Positions 52,311-64,000 of a DNA stretch of 64,000 nt are shown piece after piece. The translations under genes were made by a program, and so were the position numbers. The notes beneath the pieces are model-generated. The model saw only the letters and a program-made list of their open reading frames with translations, was not told the origin of the DNA and did not search any database. Position 1 is the first letter of the stretch. Each line of letters begins with the position of its first letter. The stretch comes from Brugia malayi (Eukaryota; Nematoda; Chromadorea; Rhabditida; Onchocercidae): the NCBI RefSeq assembly GCF_000002995.4, contig NW_025062479.1, positions 11,947,721 through 12,011,720 of the forward strand, written 5' to 3'.

Positions 52311-54458
52311 CACTTTGTGACATGTTAGAACATCGCTGAAGGCGTACAATTCTGCTTCGGATAAAGTGGAACAAAACTTACGAAACAATGCAAAAAAAGC
52401 AGTATTGAAAAGTAAACAACACGGGGAGTAGGAGGAGAAAGAATACATCACGTAATGGGGATAACAACGATGAGAGCAAAGAGTACAAGGAAAAATAATG
52501 GAAAAAGTTGCTGGACTGAATTCCAAGGGGAAGATGGGAGGAAATACTAAAAGCGGCAAGGAGTAGAATAAAACAGAAGAAAATAAGGCGTAATCAAAAT
52601 GTTTCACATCATAATATGAAATCAACGTATTGTTGCCTCTTTGTTAACAAATCTCTGGATCTGAGTTAAAAAATAGTGAAACAAGAACTTGATGCATAAA
52701 TCATTTCAATGTGCTAATACAATATTTTAATCAAAATTATAGGACAACTCCACCATATCTTTTCAAAATCCCACTCTATTTCCTTACCGAAAAAGCGAAG
52801 AAACGCTGCATATTAAACTACAGAACGACAAAAACGCTCAGAGCGAAACAAAAAGCATCAAGCACCTTGAGCATGTGAACAATAAACTGCGCACCGGCCT
52901 TTAAGCCATTCTTAAATTTAACACTTACATATTCAGTGAAAAAACTGTAGAATAAATTTAAACAAAAAGCTGGGGCTTTAACTAAATCGAGTGTTTAACA
53001 GAAACTGGACAGTCCATTTTCCTCGGGAATACAAAAGCAAACCAAATACACCAACAGTTCTGTTTCATGACAAAAGAAAACATAAGAATGGAAAAGAAAT
53101 GACAAATGGGAAAAGGGAAAAGAGGTAAGGGAGATGAAAAATGCCTGCAGTAATCCAGTAATAAAAAAAAAAAAACTGTACCGCGAGGGCATAGTCAACA
53201 TTTCCCTGTGGCTACTATACTGATCTCATACTAACACCAGACCAAACACTGGTAGTTCCTAAAATCTTGGAATTTTAAATTTTGGCTTTTCGAAACCTAA
53301 CGTTCGGCTACGGCACGTCATCTTTTTTGTAATTTTATATTCATGTCAAAAAAGAAGGGGCAATTAATTCAAAAAATAAAAACAACACAATGCAACTAAA
53401 TATAAAATTTGATTGGACAAACATAAAATGGAAAACTAGAAAACAGGATGCACGCACTTATTTTCTCACTCAAAAATATTCTAAATAAGAAACCGAAATT
53501 CCAGGAAACTAGCTAACTGCTCAAAAAACAGAAATAAAAATAATTGACTGACAAATACAGAGATGTTGCGAATTGTTGAAGGCATCGTTGGCTGGGTATG
53601 CATTTAATCAATATAAAAAAACTCAAATTTCTGAGAGACAAGATGCAGAAATTCACAACGATACAGTACGGTTTAGTACAACACATAAGCAGCGTACATT
53701 AACGCTTTGCAGTGTTAAGATGACTTTGAGAGGTAATACGAGAGACTCGAAGGTTTCTGAAACAAAACTGAAATAGACTGTTATTTACTTCCTGTCACTT
53801 TCACATGCTGACACCTAGTTAGTGTTGAAGGAATATTAAAAATTCAAATTTCCTGAAATTCACTAAGAAAGTTTTAAATGTTTGCAATATAAAATGGACA
53901 TATCATTTTTGCATTCCATGTTTAAGATATAGCTAAATGCTTACTAAGAAAGAAAAAGGAAAACCACTATCGTAAGGACCAGGGGCTTGACCTAAGAGGG
54001 TAAAAGGACTTTAAAAGATGTGTGGGTGAACACCAACACTTCACGAAGGCTTACAAGATAAGCGTACAAGCAAACATGAACTCAGCCAACACTTCACAAC
54101 AGAAATGTAAGAAAAAAGGTTCATAACACCTACTGGTGAAATGGCTGAGATCATCGCTTCAATGCTGTGCATAAATGGAGAAAATATAAGATCCACAACG
54201 CCAAACAAAGTGGTTTGATGAAACAGTAAAATTACTGGTACATTTGTTATTCTGGAAATTCCAAAGAAATAGAATGTTTGGGAGAGAGAAAAAAAGAAAG
54301 AGTGACTAAATTATTGTGAAAAAATTCGATTTGATTTCAAAAATGCTGTAGATTCAAAACTGAATGAATATGTCAAAAAGACAAGTGAAGCATTATGTGG
54401 GATATCTCACTCAAAACCATACTCCAGGATGGTAGCAACAGAGAACCTTTTAAAAAAG

Positions 54459-54501
54459 AAACAAAACAAAACAAAACAAAACAAAAAAAAAAAAAAAAAA
54501 A
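54459..54501. repeat. AAACA repeat and poly-A
   Basis: Five AAACA-type units run into about 19 A residues. On the minus strand it is a T-rich tract downstream of sqd-1. Confidence 0.9.
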
Positions 54502-54813
54502 GAAACTGCATATAGTGAGAGCATTACAACTGCTACAACCACAAATTAGCTTACTGAAGCAAAAACTAATAATTTTGCGACATACATTTCTTCCAATTTG
54601 TTAAAAAACCAATGAAAGATGGTACCGTTATGAGGGATATTTTAGAGATAGTTAACTTTTATAATGCGAAGAACTGTTGATTAGTGCTCAATGTCCAAGT
54701 TACAGAACTTTTTTATCAACGACAGATCAAAGATATGAATTTGGGAAATCATCGACAAAAAGAAAGAAGACCATTACAAAAATACAAAAACTCTCGCCGC
54801 TTTAGTGGAATAC

Positions 54814-56354
54814 TCAGTATTGTTGTTGTTGTGGATAGCGCTGCTGACTTGCCCCACGTTGGGTCATTCCTTGGGAATAAGCATCATAACCGCCGGCACC
54901 TAAATTAATTGTAGACTCCATAAATATGAAATCTAGAATTCCGCAGCGTACTAATAACTTTTTCAAAAAAGAAAAAAGCAAAACTCACAATTTGCACGAA
55001 AATAGAAATTTCAGTAAAACGCCCTTCTATGTTGCCTATCCGAATTAAAATGAAAAACTCTACCATAATAGCCACCGGCCTGTCCCTGTTGATAATATCC
55101 AGCGGCAGCAGCATTACCATACCAGTCACCCCAGCCACCTGCAGTTCCAGTACCCCCGCCATATGCACCAAACGCTCCCATCTGACCCCATCCAGCTTGT
55201 CCAAACCAACCATTCATAACACCTGCTCGACCAGCTCCATATCCAGCTCGCATTGCAGCACCACCTCGACCACCCGGGAAACGCTTACCTTGAGGAACAG
55301 CTTTCTTGACATCGCACTGCAAATGAGTATAAAAGAATCAACAAACAAACAAACGAAGACAACGGGACGAAAAACAAAAGTGGAGAACTAACATAAAACA
55401 TTATATGTAGAAAATTAAGTAACCTCGCGTGATCCAAACATCTGTTTTGGTGTAGCCGATGCCCGTTCAGCCGCTTCCTCTTCTTCAAACACAATAAATG
55501 CGAAATTTCGTCGAGCTTTTGTTTGCTTATCGAAAGGCCATTCAATATCTTCCACTTTTCCATACTGTTCGAAGTGAGCACGCAGTTCTTCTTCTGTAAA
55601 AAATGGCAATTAAATCCGCGGTGGCTCACACTATCCCCACATGATACATACGCTTCGGTCCCACTGACTGATGATGAATGACCCAGTTCGAGATTTGATT
55701 ACTGTATTTGGAAATCATACGCATGATTATTGACGACACAGAGAAATGAGTTTAAACAATATGAAGCAGTTTGCTTTTGAACTTGGAACAGACTCAGCAG
55801 TATAACTGTATCAGAATACCAGAATAAAATAATATCATGGATGAAATATCTGATAATATATATCAACCTGGATGGTCAGCAGGCAAACCACCGACAAACA
55901 CTTTCTTATTCTCTCGAGATTTTGCTGGCTTAACTTCAACGGTCTTTCCCTTGAGCGATTGTTCTCTTGCATTGAGTGCAGCTCTACAAGCCTCACCGGT
56001 TGTGAATTCTACAAATGCAAAGCCACGAGAACGACCCGTATTTCGATCATATTTCACCTGAGCCTGTGCTACCTCACCATACTGCGAGAAATATTGCGAT
56101 AAGTCTTCATTTGTAACGTCGTAGGCTATTCCACCAACGAATATTTTTCTGTAAATAACAAATCAACGAAAATACTCTATCACATTATCTTGCACTTCCC
56201 TGAGGAGAAAGTGAACTAAGAGAAACGAAATAAATGCATACTTGTCTTCATTGCCTTTGCCCAGATCTTTCAAACCTCCTTCGCTAACAGTACCACCATT
56301 AACAGTTTCTGAATTCTGAGTTTGTTCTTCCTGATGGCTATCCTGAGTATCCAT
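54814..56354 (-). CDS. sqd-1: hnRNP A/B/D-type RNA-binding protein (Squid-like)
   Basis: Five exons (56354-56242, 56148-55868, 55593-55424, 55316-55064, 54899-54814) give 300 residues. An acidic N-terminus of about 37 residues precedes two RRMs. RRM1 has RNP2 KIFVGG and RNP1 RGFAFVEF. RRM2 has RNP2 KVFVGGL and RNP1 RNFAFIVF, where the usual Gly after Arg is Asn. The tail is rich in Gly, Ala, Tyr and Gln and ends in a Gln run, typical of hnRNP AB/D and Drosophila Squid. Such proteins bind pre-mRNA and mRNA and affect splicing, localisation and stability. The ATG lies six bases after a TTATAG acceptor, consistent with trans-splicing. The family is certain; the choice of sqd-1 over another hnRNP AB/D paralogue rests on domain layout and length. 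Confidence 0.9.
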
Positions 56355-57809
56355 AAGATTCTATAAAGATAACATGAATTTGTCACATTACCTTTCTAAT
56401 ATATGAGATGTATGTTTCTCTATAGAGAGGATGTCATGCTTTTATCAGCTGTGTTTCACTGCCTTTCATTAATTCAATAATAACCGACAAAATAGCTTGT
56501 CAGACAAGGATATTTACACAACTTTGAAAAACGAAGAATATAATAAGTATTAAATGCAAACAACTGACCTGTTTACAGAAGTTATCCAATTACCAAAACT
56601 TGAATACAGGATAAGGAATTTAGATAAAGAAAGAAGCCTTATATAAATCAAAATTTACGAAAGCTTAGTCGTTACGGACTATCTAGAAAATACCCTGAAA
56701 AAATTGTCATTTTTAAACGAAATGCACTATAATCGACAACGAAAAAACATATGAAGGACGTAATGAACATAAAAACAATGAAAAAAGGAAAAAACTACTG
56801 GAAACATCAAGAACACATTATGTGGCTAAGGTTAAAGCCTACACAGCAGCTGCACTAAGCTATGTATCTGATCAAAGCATAAAAAGAAATCCTAATCCAT
56901 TCTTAGGACTTATTACCTTCGTGCCAGGCTATATTTATTTAATCAAAACTCATACTATACCTCAACACAATTAAAAACTCAAATTTCTAATGTCGAACAG
57001 GCGGAAACAGGAACTATCAGAATCAACGCCCTCAAGTTGGTACATGCATCTGTATAACAGACACTCCAAACTACATTGTGCCATAGAGAGTACGACCCAC
57101 TGCCTGCCTCCCTCTTCGATCACAAGCAACGAAGGGCTGATTTTAATTCGCAATAAGCTATCTTCAAGAAAGGGACAAAACAACAGCATCCAGAGCTTTA
57201 ATCCAGAAAAATGCAACTAATAAAAAGAGAACTAGAGGGATACAAGGCCAACCAACAAAAAATGATTCAGACACAACTGCTTCAAGAAAACATTTCTGCA
57301 GATAGAAAACAAAGAACCAGCCATAAGCACACACTAATTTTCACGTAGAATAATCCAAAAGCAATGTAAAAAATTCAGCCCACCATATAATAAAAGGTAT
57401 AAAGTGGAACAATACTAAGAATATAAATTCCAAATACTCATCCCAATTCATAACTAGAAAATAACTATTCACTGTTATTTCTCTTATTCTCATCATCTGA
57501 CCATTTTCATGCTCTGCCTTACCCATTTTTGATTAACCAATGAGATAATCTCAAATAAGCAATCTTAGGTCATGTTAACAGTAATATATAGTGGAGTGAG
57601 TCATGGAAGTCACATTAGTGTATATTTAAATAAAAAATAAAGCCTCATGGGTGCTAAAACCAAATATGTTTGTAACCTGACAAAATGAAGACATGAAATG
57701 CCGCAAATCACGCGTGCACGCACATAATCAAATGCATGAAAAACCAAAATAGCAATCTTATTACAGTAGAGAACTGGTGCCTAATGAATTATTTCATCAG
57801 AGCGCTTAC
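56355..57809. other. Gap upstream of sqd-1
   Basis: About 1.45 kb. A minus-strand frame at 56971-57216 is open for 81 codons but has no domain. Possible 5' leader or continuation exons of the 57.8-58.0 kb gene may lie here; none is supported. Confidence 0.45.
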
Positions 57810-57969
57810 CGCACATTCCATAATGTAAATGCTCCAAAACAACACCAACAGCTACCGAAACTCTAGAATTTCTCACAGATTTATTGATATTATAGGTAGC
57901 CTCAGCGTTCACACTAAGATAACCACGATAGAACAGTGTCTGCTCATCAGGTATTGTATCATCTGCCAT
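57810..57969 (-). CDS. Single coding exon of an unidentified gene (partial)
   Basis: From ATG 57969 the frame encodes 53 residues beginning MADDTIPDEQTLFYRGY and including SVAVGVVLEHLHYG. It reaches a strong donor (G|GTAAGC) at 57809 in phase 1. Amino-acid use looks coding. I could not find a convincing next exon before sqd-1: acceptors near 57.67 kb give only 7-14 further codons. It could be a small gene, a 5' exon of a longer gene, or an alternative first exon. Splicing to the sqd-1 exon 1 or 2 acceptors would break the sqd-1 frame. Function unknown. Confidence 0.4.
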
Positions 57970-59218
57970 AGTTTACGTCCTCACACAACAACAAAAACAA
58001 CACCTTTTCTTGGAACCACAAACACGGTTAAGCAACAATCCAGAACTCCGCTGCGCCTACACCCCGTATACCCTACAACACAGTAAAAACCATACGCAAC
58101 GCGCTATACACGCGTAACCGTTTCTATCCCACCGTACCCCAAAGTCCTCTGTATGGAACCCGAAACATTGCTTGCAGCTTACTAACACTCAGTTCACTCC
58201 TTACCCTTCCGAGCTTGAATAACACACCCACCAGTTATTATTATCTGTTGCTATTAGTGAGCACACATAAGTATGGTTACGTCGTTAGTTCATATCAGGC
58301 AAAATCTATACCGAACGAAAACTTCGCCAACCTTCGAGTCATCTCTACGCAACTAATGCCACGTTAAAGGCAATAAGCAGAAATAGCAATCTACTACAGC
58401 GGTCTGATTCTCCGCGATGGTGTATAACGATCGTTGCATATAAAAATGTAGGCAGACCTGCACACATTTATGTATATACACGGGCAGACATAAACTTACC
58501 CATGCGTTCACACATCCACTACATTCATCTCCATGGTTTGGTCGTCCCTTCTCTATTGTTAATCAAGCTTGTTAAAGAGGAGTAAAGGACATTGGACATT
58601 CCAGTGGCGTCAATTGCGAACAAGTTATACGTGTTTGTATACTCTCACCAATTAACGCATCTAACTTGAAATTTGTGGAGCATGACAGTAGAAACCGGAA
58701 TAAAACAGCTATTCCCTAACCGTAAATAATTCCAGCAAAGACGATCACGACTGACCGATTCGGGATTTGTCGGTTATCCAATGCAAGGTTTTTCTAGCTT
58801 TGATGTTCTGACACACCAGAAATAGTTAAACCTTTCCGAATAAAAATATACTATTAAATAAGTCATGATTCCGACACGTCACCGTTCTCTTATTTATATG
58901 TGGCTTGGTTGTTGATATATTCAGGCCTACTTAGTCACTGCACGACAACTTCCACACTCAAATTATTGATATGTGAACAAATAAAAAGTGGTTACATCTT
59001 GAAATCTGATACTTCCGCAGGAAAGGTGACCATTTGATCAGAGTATTTCTACTATCGGTAGAGAATGACGGTTCGTATATCCCCACTATTGGTGAAAGAA
59101 TCAAGAGAAAATGTTCATTAATGGAAATACGGATTGCAATGCATTAAACAGAAACTTATGGATATAAACGAATATACTTCCATTAGCATATCTTTATTAT
59201 ATATATGTTGCAATTTTA
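57970..59218. other. Intergenic region
   Basis: Unusually rich in CA/AC and slightly higher in G+C than its flanks around 58.0-58.5 kb, as may be seen at a promoter. No coding exon is seen. Confidence 0.5.
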
Positions 59219-61290
59219 TTAAAACGATTCATCACAAAGCACTTCATCCGTTTCATCCCAGCTGTGGTAATGGTACGGTACGGGATTAATAAACATTCGT
59301 TCATCGTACACAACATCTTCTAGGAACAATCCTTGGGGTGGAGCCGCTACCATCCCGGAATTATGGAAATTTTCAGGATTTGGATTGTTTAGGAACCAAA
59401 TCAAACGTTCCCACTGCAAACGGCCGTAAGCATGCTCGACAATGGTGCGTATCATATGTCTTATCTAAAAGCAATATCAGCACCTTAATATCATCTGAAA
59501 CAAAGTATAACAAATTTTAAATCGTTCGCTTTAATAAGTTATGAGTTCTCCAATTCCTCTAGGTGAGGCACTGTTATAATGATGTCATAATAATTTTCCC
59601 AGTTTCTTCAATTAATGAAGTTTGCTGTTTTATTTACTTCATTAAGTTCTTTGCTTTAATTTAGACTCCTATTTTATAAAATAAACATATACATAACTGC
59701 TTCATGTCGCTAGTTCCCTATATCCTTCTCCGACCCTAATCCTCAACGAATAATTTCAGTCGTTATGATGCAAAAAATGTAACACAGCTTACTTGTGATC
59801 GCAAAAATGATCTTGAAATAACACTAATCTCGATTAAACTGAAACCGTTAACACCACCAAAACGACTTTCTCCTGCAAAGCTTAATTGTCTTCAGTTCAG
59901 TTATCCTGATTTAAGAAAATATTTGATTAAGCTGATGCGTTAGCGAGTGGTATGAACAGATATTTTTTTTTTTCGAAATGTTTTGAAAATCTAGCACGAA
60001 TTAGCTGCGTATTGCACAAAGCATTAGAATAAGTTTCCACCACAATTTAACATTGTCAATAACTTATTGTTACTGCACAATTATTGCACGAATGATGAGT
60101 GATGCAACTCATCGCTTTACTTTTGCACCTTGTGCTGCAAAATCGTATGCAATCTTTTAGTAAATAAATGGACCAGCGAAGTCATAAAAAATATAAGTTA
60201 CATTTACCTCCAGAAATACCAACGTGTAGCATATGTCTCATCGTCGGAGTGCGACTTTCAGTTCTCAAGCGATTACGTCGCGGATATTTCATGAACGACG
60301 CCATATTATGTGTACCATGAAAAAAAAAAGTACACTTTGTCTGAGTTTAAAGTAGAAAGTGGAAATAGTACTGCAACAAATATGACAGAATTTACAATTT
60401 TAATGATTTATAATGAGTTTATAATTTAAAAATGATGAAAGATGGATCAAAAATCCACTTGGAATAAGGAACATGCATCTGCGGCCTTCCGCATATCAAA
60501 ACCATTCGGCAAGAACCACATATATGGCCTTTCGGCAAATTGCCACAACAACGGTTGTTCTGTATTTTTCAACCACTCTTCCTCGTTTTCCGCTATGGCT
60601 AATCGATATTTGTATTTTCTACAAGATTTTGGGAAAAAATGAGCACATGTTCATTAGTAGTAGTTTCACCATAAAGTTCAGGAATACACAAACTTCAGTC
60701 CATTTACTTAAAATACTTTTTTAAACCTGGTTTAGTTTTCATCTTTTATCCTATTGAATTTCACTAAAATAGAAAACAGATATACCTGTATGAAACATTT
60801 CTCCTTGAACAAAAACCTTTTGAGACAGGGTGAAAGTCAAGAATACGGAATGATGTACCAACAAATTCATTGGCCCTATGATTCCAGTCATGTAACAGAT
60901 TACTTTTGCTCTCATCCGCATTTCTAATAGGAATTTGCATGATAAAAGCGTTTCGCATTGCATGTACTCCCGCATCAGTTCTGAATTGACCATGTCACCA
61001 CAAAAAAATGAAAAAAAAAAGAAATTTCAGGACCGCCCAACGTCTCAGAGATTACCGAACCACATTTGCAACGTCTAAGATTGCTGAATTTATGTGAACT
61101 ATTGACAAACGACAAACCTGCTTGATGGAGATATTTTTAATTGCATTCCAATATCTGGAAAAGTATCACGCACAAGTGCTTTCAGAAAACTAAGCACACT
61201 ATGATTGATACTACCATTAGCAATGGACAAAAATCGAGCACCATCGTAGGATGCCCATAGCAAATACCGATATACTCCACCTTCGCACAT
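59219..61290 (-). CDS. PUSL1: tRNA pseudouridine synthase, TruA family (PUSL1-like)
   Basis: TruA-family enzymes convert uridine to pseudouridine in tRNA; mammalian PUSL1 is mitochondrial. Six exons (61290-61118, 60980-60786, 60618-60459, 60340-60208, 59872-59793, 59464-59219) join in phase to give 328 residues. The catalytic Asp lies in SSRTDAGVHAMRNA (Asp60), identical in pattern to human PUSL1 SSRTDAGVHALSNA. Further landmarks are SYRKYKYRLA, GTHNMASF, SRSFLRSQIRHMIR and APPQGLFLEDVVY. ATG follows a TTCAG acceptor by four bases, which suits trans-splicing and supports the start. No clear mitochondrial presequence is seen. Eight residues (TKCTFFFH) precede GTHN, where relatives have none; see findings. 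The PUSL1 rather than PUS1 or PUS3 assignment rests on motif similarity. Confidence 0.9.
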
Positions 61291-62209
61291 CCTTCTGAAT
61301 CATTTTAGTCAACACGAAGCAACGACTTCATAAACAACCTGCCCAAGTTGTCAAGTGAAAATCCAAAATACCTTAAAACTTTACTGTGCAAAGAATATAA
61401 TATGTATCTCAACAATTATGGCAATTTCAGGATCATGTATACTGTAATGGTCATTAATGATTTACCTTAGTGGTGTTCACCGAGGAATGAGAGCAACACG
61501 TGTTTCAATTCTCACACAATACATGAAATAAGTGATCTTACCAAATAATCGTACTTTAAATGATATAATGATCAGTTTTTGTTAAATAACATACATCGTA
61601 ATCACAAATGTGGACATTATACGAATATAATAATATAAGCGACAACACATTATCCAACACTAATATTAAATTTAGCAAATATTGGAGGTAAATTAATTCG
61701 GATAAAAATAAAACCTTAGTGACCGTAAAAAGTGAAAGGAGGAAAGCACAACCCAAACAAACAAATCAATATTAAATGAAACAAAAATGGCTGCGAACAT
61801 ACTAGCACAGTGATAAAAAAATGCTGTAAATAAACGGTTTTATTAAAAATAATACTTCTTTTATTAATAGAATCTCTCAGGAGAATTATAAGACTAACAA
61901 CCATTAAAAGGCAAATCATAACTCTTATCAAACCTGTCTTATAAAGAAAAATGAAGGGAAAAAATTCAACAAATTTACAACAGTAAAACTCATAAATCCG
62001 TAGTGAACTTGTTATTGTGCAGGCTCCCTCACACTTCAATAAAGACGTTTATCGTAACTGAAAACAGTTGTTAATTACTTCTGCACTTCAAGATTGTTGT
62101 GATTATTTTTCTCCAAAGTATGGGTTTTTTTTTTTTTTTTTAGTATGTAAATAAAGTGTTGTTTCTAACAATACAACTTGCTGAAATTGTTGAAAAAATC
62201 TGGACAAGC
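61291..62209. other. Spacer between IMPDH and PUSL1
   Basis: About 0.9 kb between two same-strand genes, with no coding exon supported. Minus-strand frames at 61556-62039 are hydrophobic and AT-rich, as expected by chance. Confidence 0.55.
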
Positions 62210-63852
<1,643 letters not shown>

Positions 63853-64000
63853 CTACAAATATAGAGACATTCACAAAGTAATGCGGTTCGGTAAACAATG
63901 CAAAGATTCAAAGTTCGAGTATAATATCCTTTGCAAAATACTGAGAAATTACATGACGACAAGTAAATAATTTTCGTCATATCTCAATTTCGCCATATAT

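Larger units (their letters stand above)
51284..54813. other. Intergenic region with simple repeats
   Basis: No supported gene on either strand. Open frames of 60-100 codons here lack splice context and domains. It contains a CA-type microsatellite near 52.2 kb and an AAACA/poly-A tract near 54.5 kb. The part just below 54.8 kb should be the sqd-1 3' UTR. Confidence 0.5.

Noticed and set aside
52023..52374. Cys/Val/Met-rich minus-strand frames
   Set aside because: They are translations of the CA microsatellite.
61556..62039. Hydrophobic minus-strand frames between IMPDH and PUSL1
   Set aside because: Composition is that expected from AT-rich spacer, with no splice context or motif.

Overview
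The window looks like nuclear DNA from a parasitic nematode, most likely a filarial or related clade III worm. It is AT-rich. Genes are split by short to medium introns with U-rich TTTCAG-type acceptors, and several start codons sit just downstream of an unpaired acceptor, as expected for spliced-leader trans-splicing. The protein matches are nematode-like: an unc-17/cha-1 cholinergic locus, a pha-2/HHEX homeobox gene and a squid-like hnRNP. Species is inferred, not proven. I see no bacterial operons, CRISPR array, phage, rRNA or tRNA.

Layout. Positions 1-8195 are intergenic or promoter sequence with microsatellites. Positions 8196-18464 (+) hold the cholinergic locus: unc-17 (vesicular acetylcholine transporter, 2 coding exons) followed on the same strand by cha-1 (choline acetyltransferase, 13 coding exons). 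In C. elegans these two share a 5' exon and promoter, with unc-17 nested inside the first cha-1 intron; the order and strand here fit that arrangement. A convergent gene for an unrecognised protein of about 757 residues follows (24541-19932, -). Next is pha-2 (26979-29844, +), with its four exons resolved.

From 35.4 kb to the right edge every supported gene is on the minus strand, read right to left: IMP dehydrogenase (3' part only, cut by the window edge), a PUSL1-type tRNA pseudouridine synthase, a one-exon fragment of unknown identity, sqd-1-like hnRNP, LSM8, an acidic unknown protein, a basic unknown protein, BLOC-1 subunit 2 and a 386-residue unknown protein. These genes cover separate functions: transmitter synthesis and packaging, pharyngeal transcription control, lysosome-related organelle biogenesis, U6/decay RNA binding, hnRNP function, tRNA modification and guanine nucleotide synthesis. 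Spacing of about 0.7-3.5 kb gives no strong sign of one operon.

I did not find a clearly new biological system. The best leads are: a 24-bp perfect palindrome ending exactly at the acceptor of the catalytic-His exon of cha-1; a polypyrimidine tract apparently exonised in PUSL1; two GC-AG introns supported by homology; a decayed coding stretch at 31.6-32.2 kb; a 17-bp perfect hairpin at 34.4 kb; and three multi-exon genes whose families I cannot name. Exon boundaries below were worked out by hand from splice signals, phase and remembered family conservation, not by alignment or RNA evidence.
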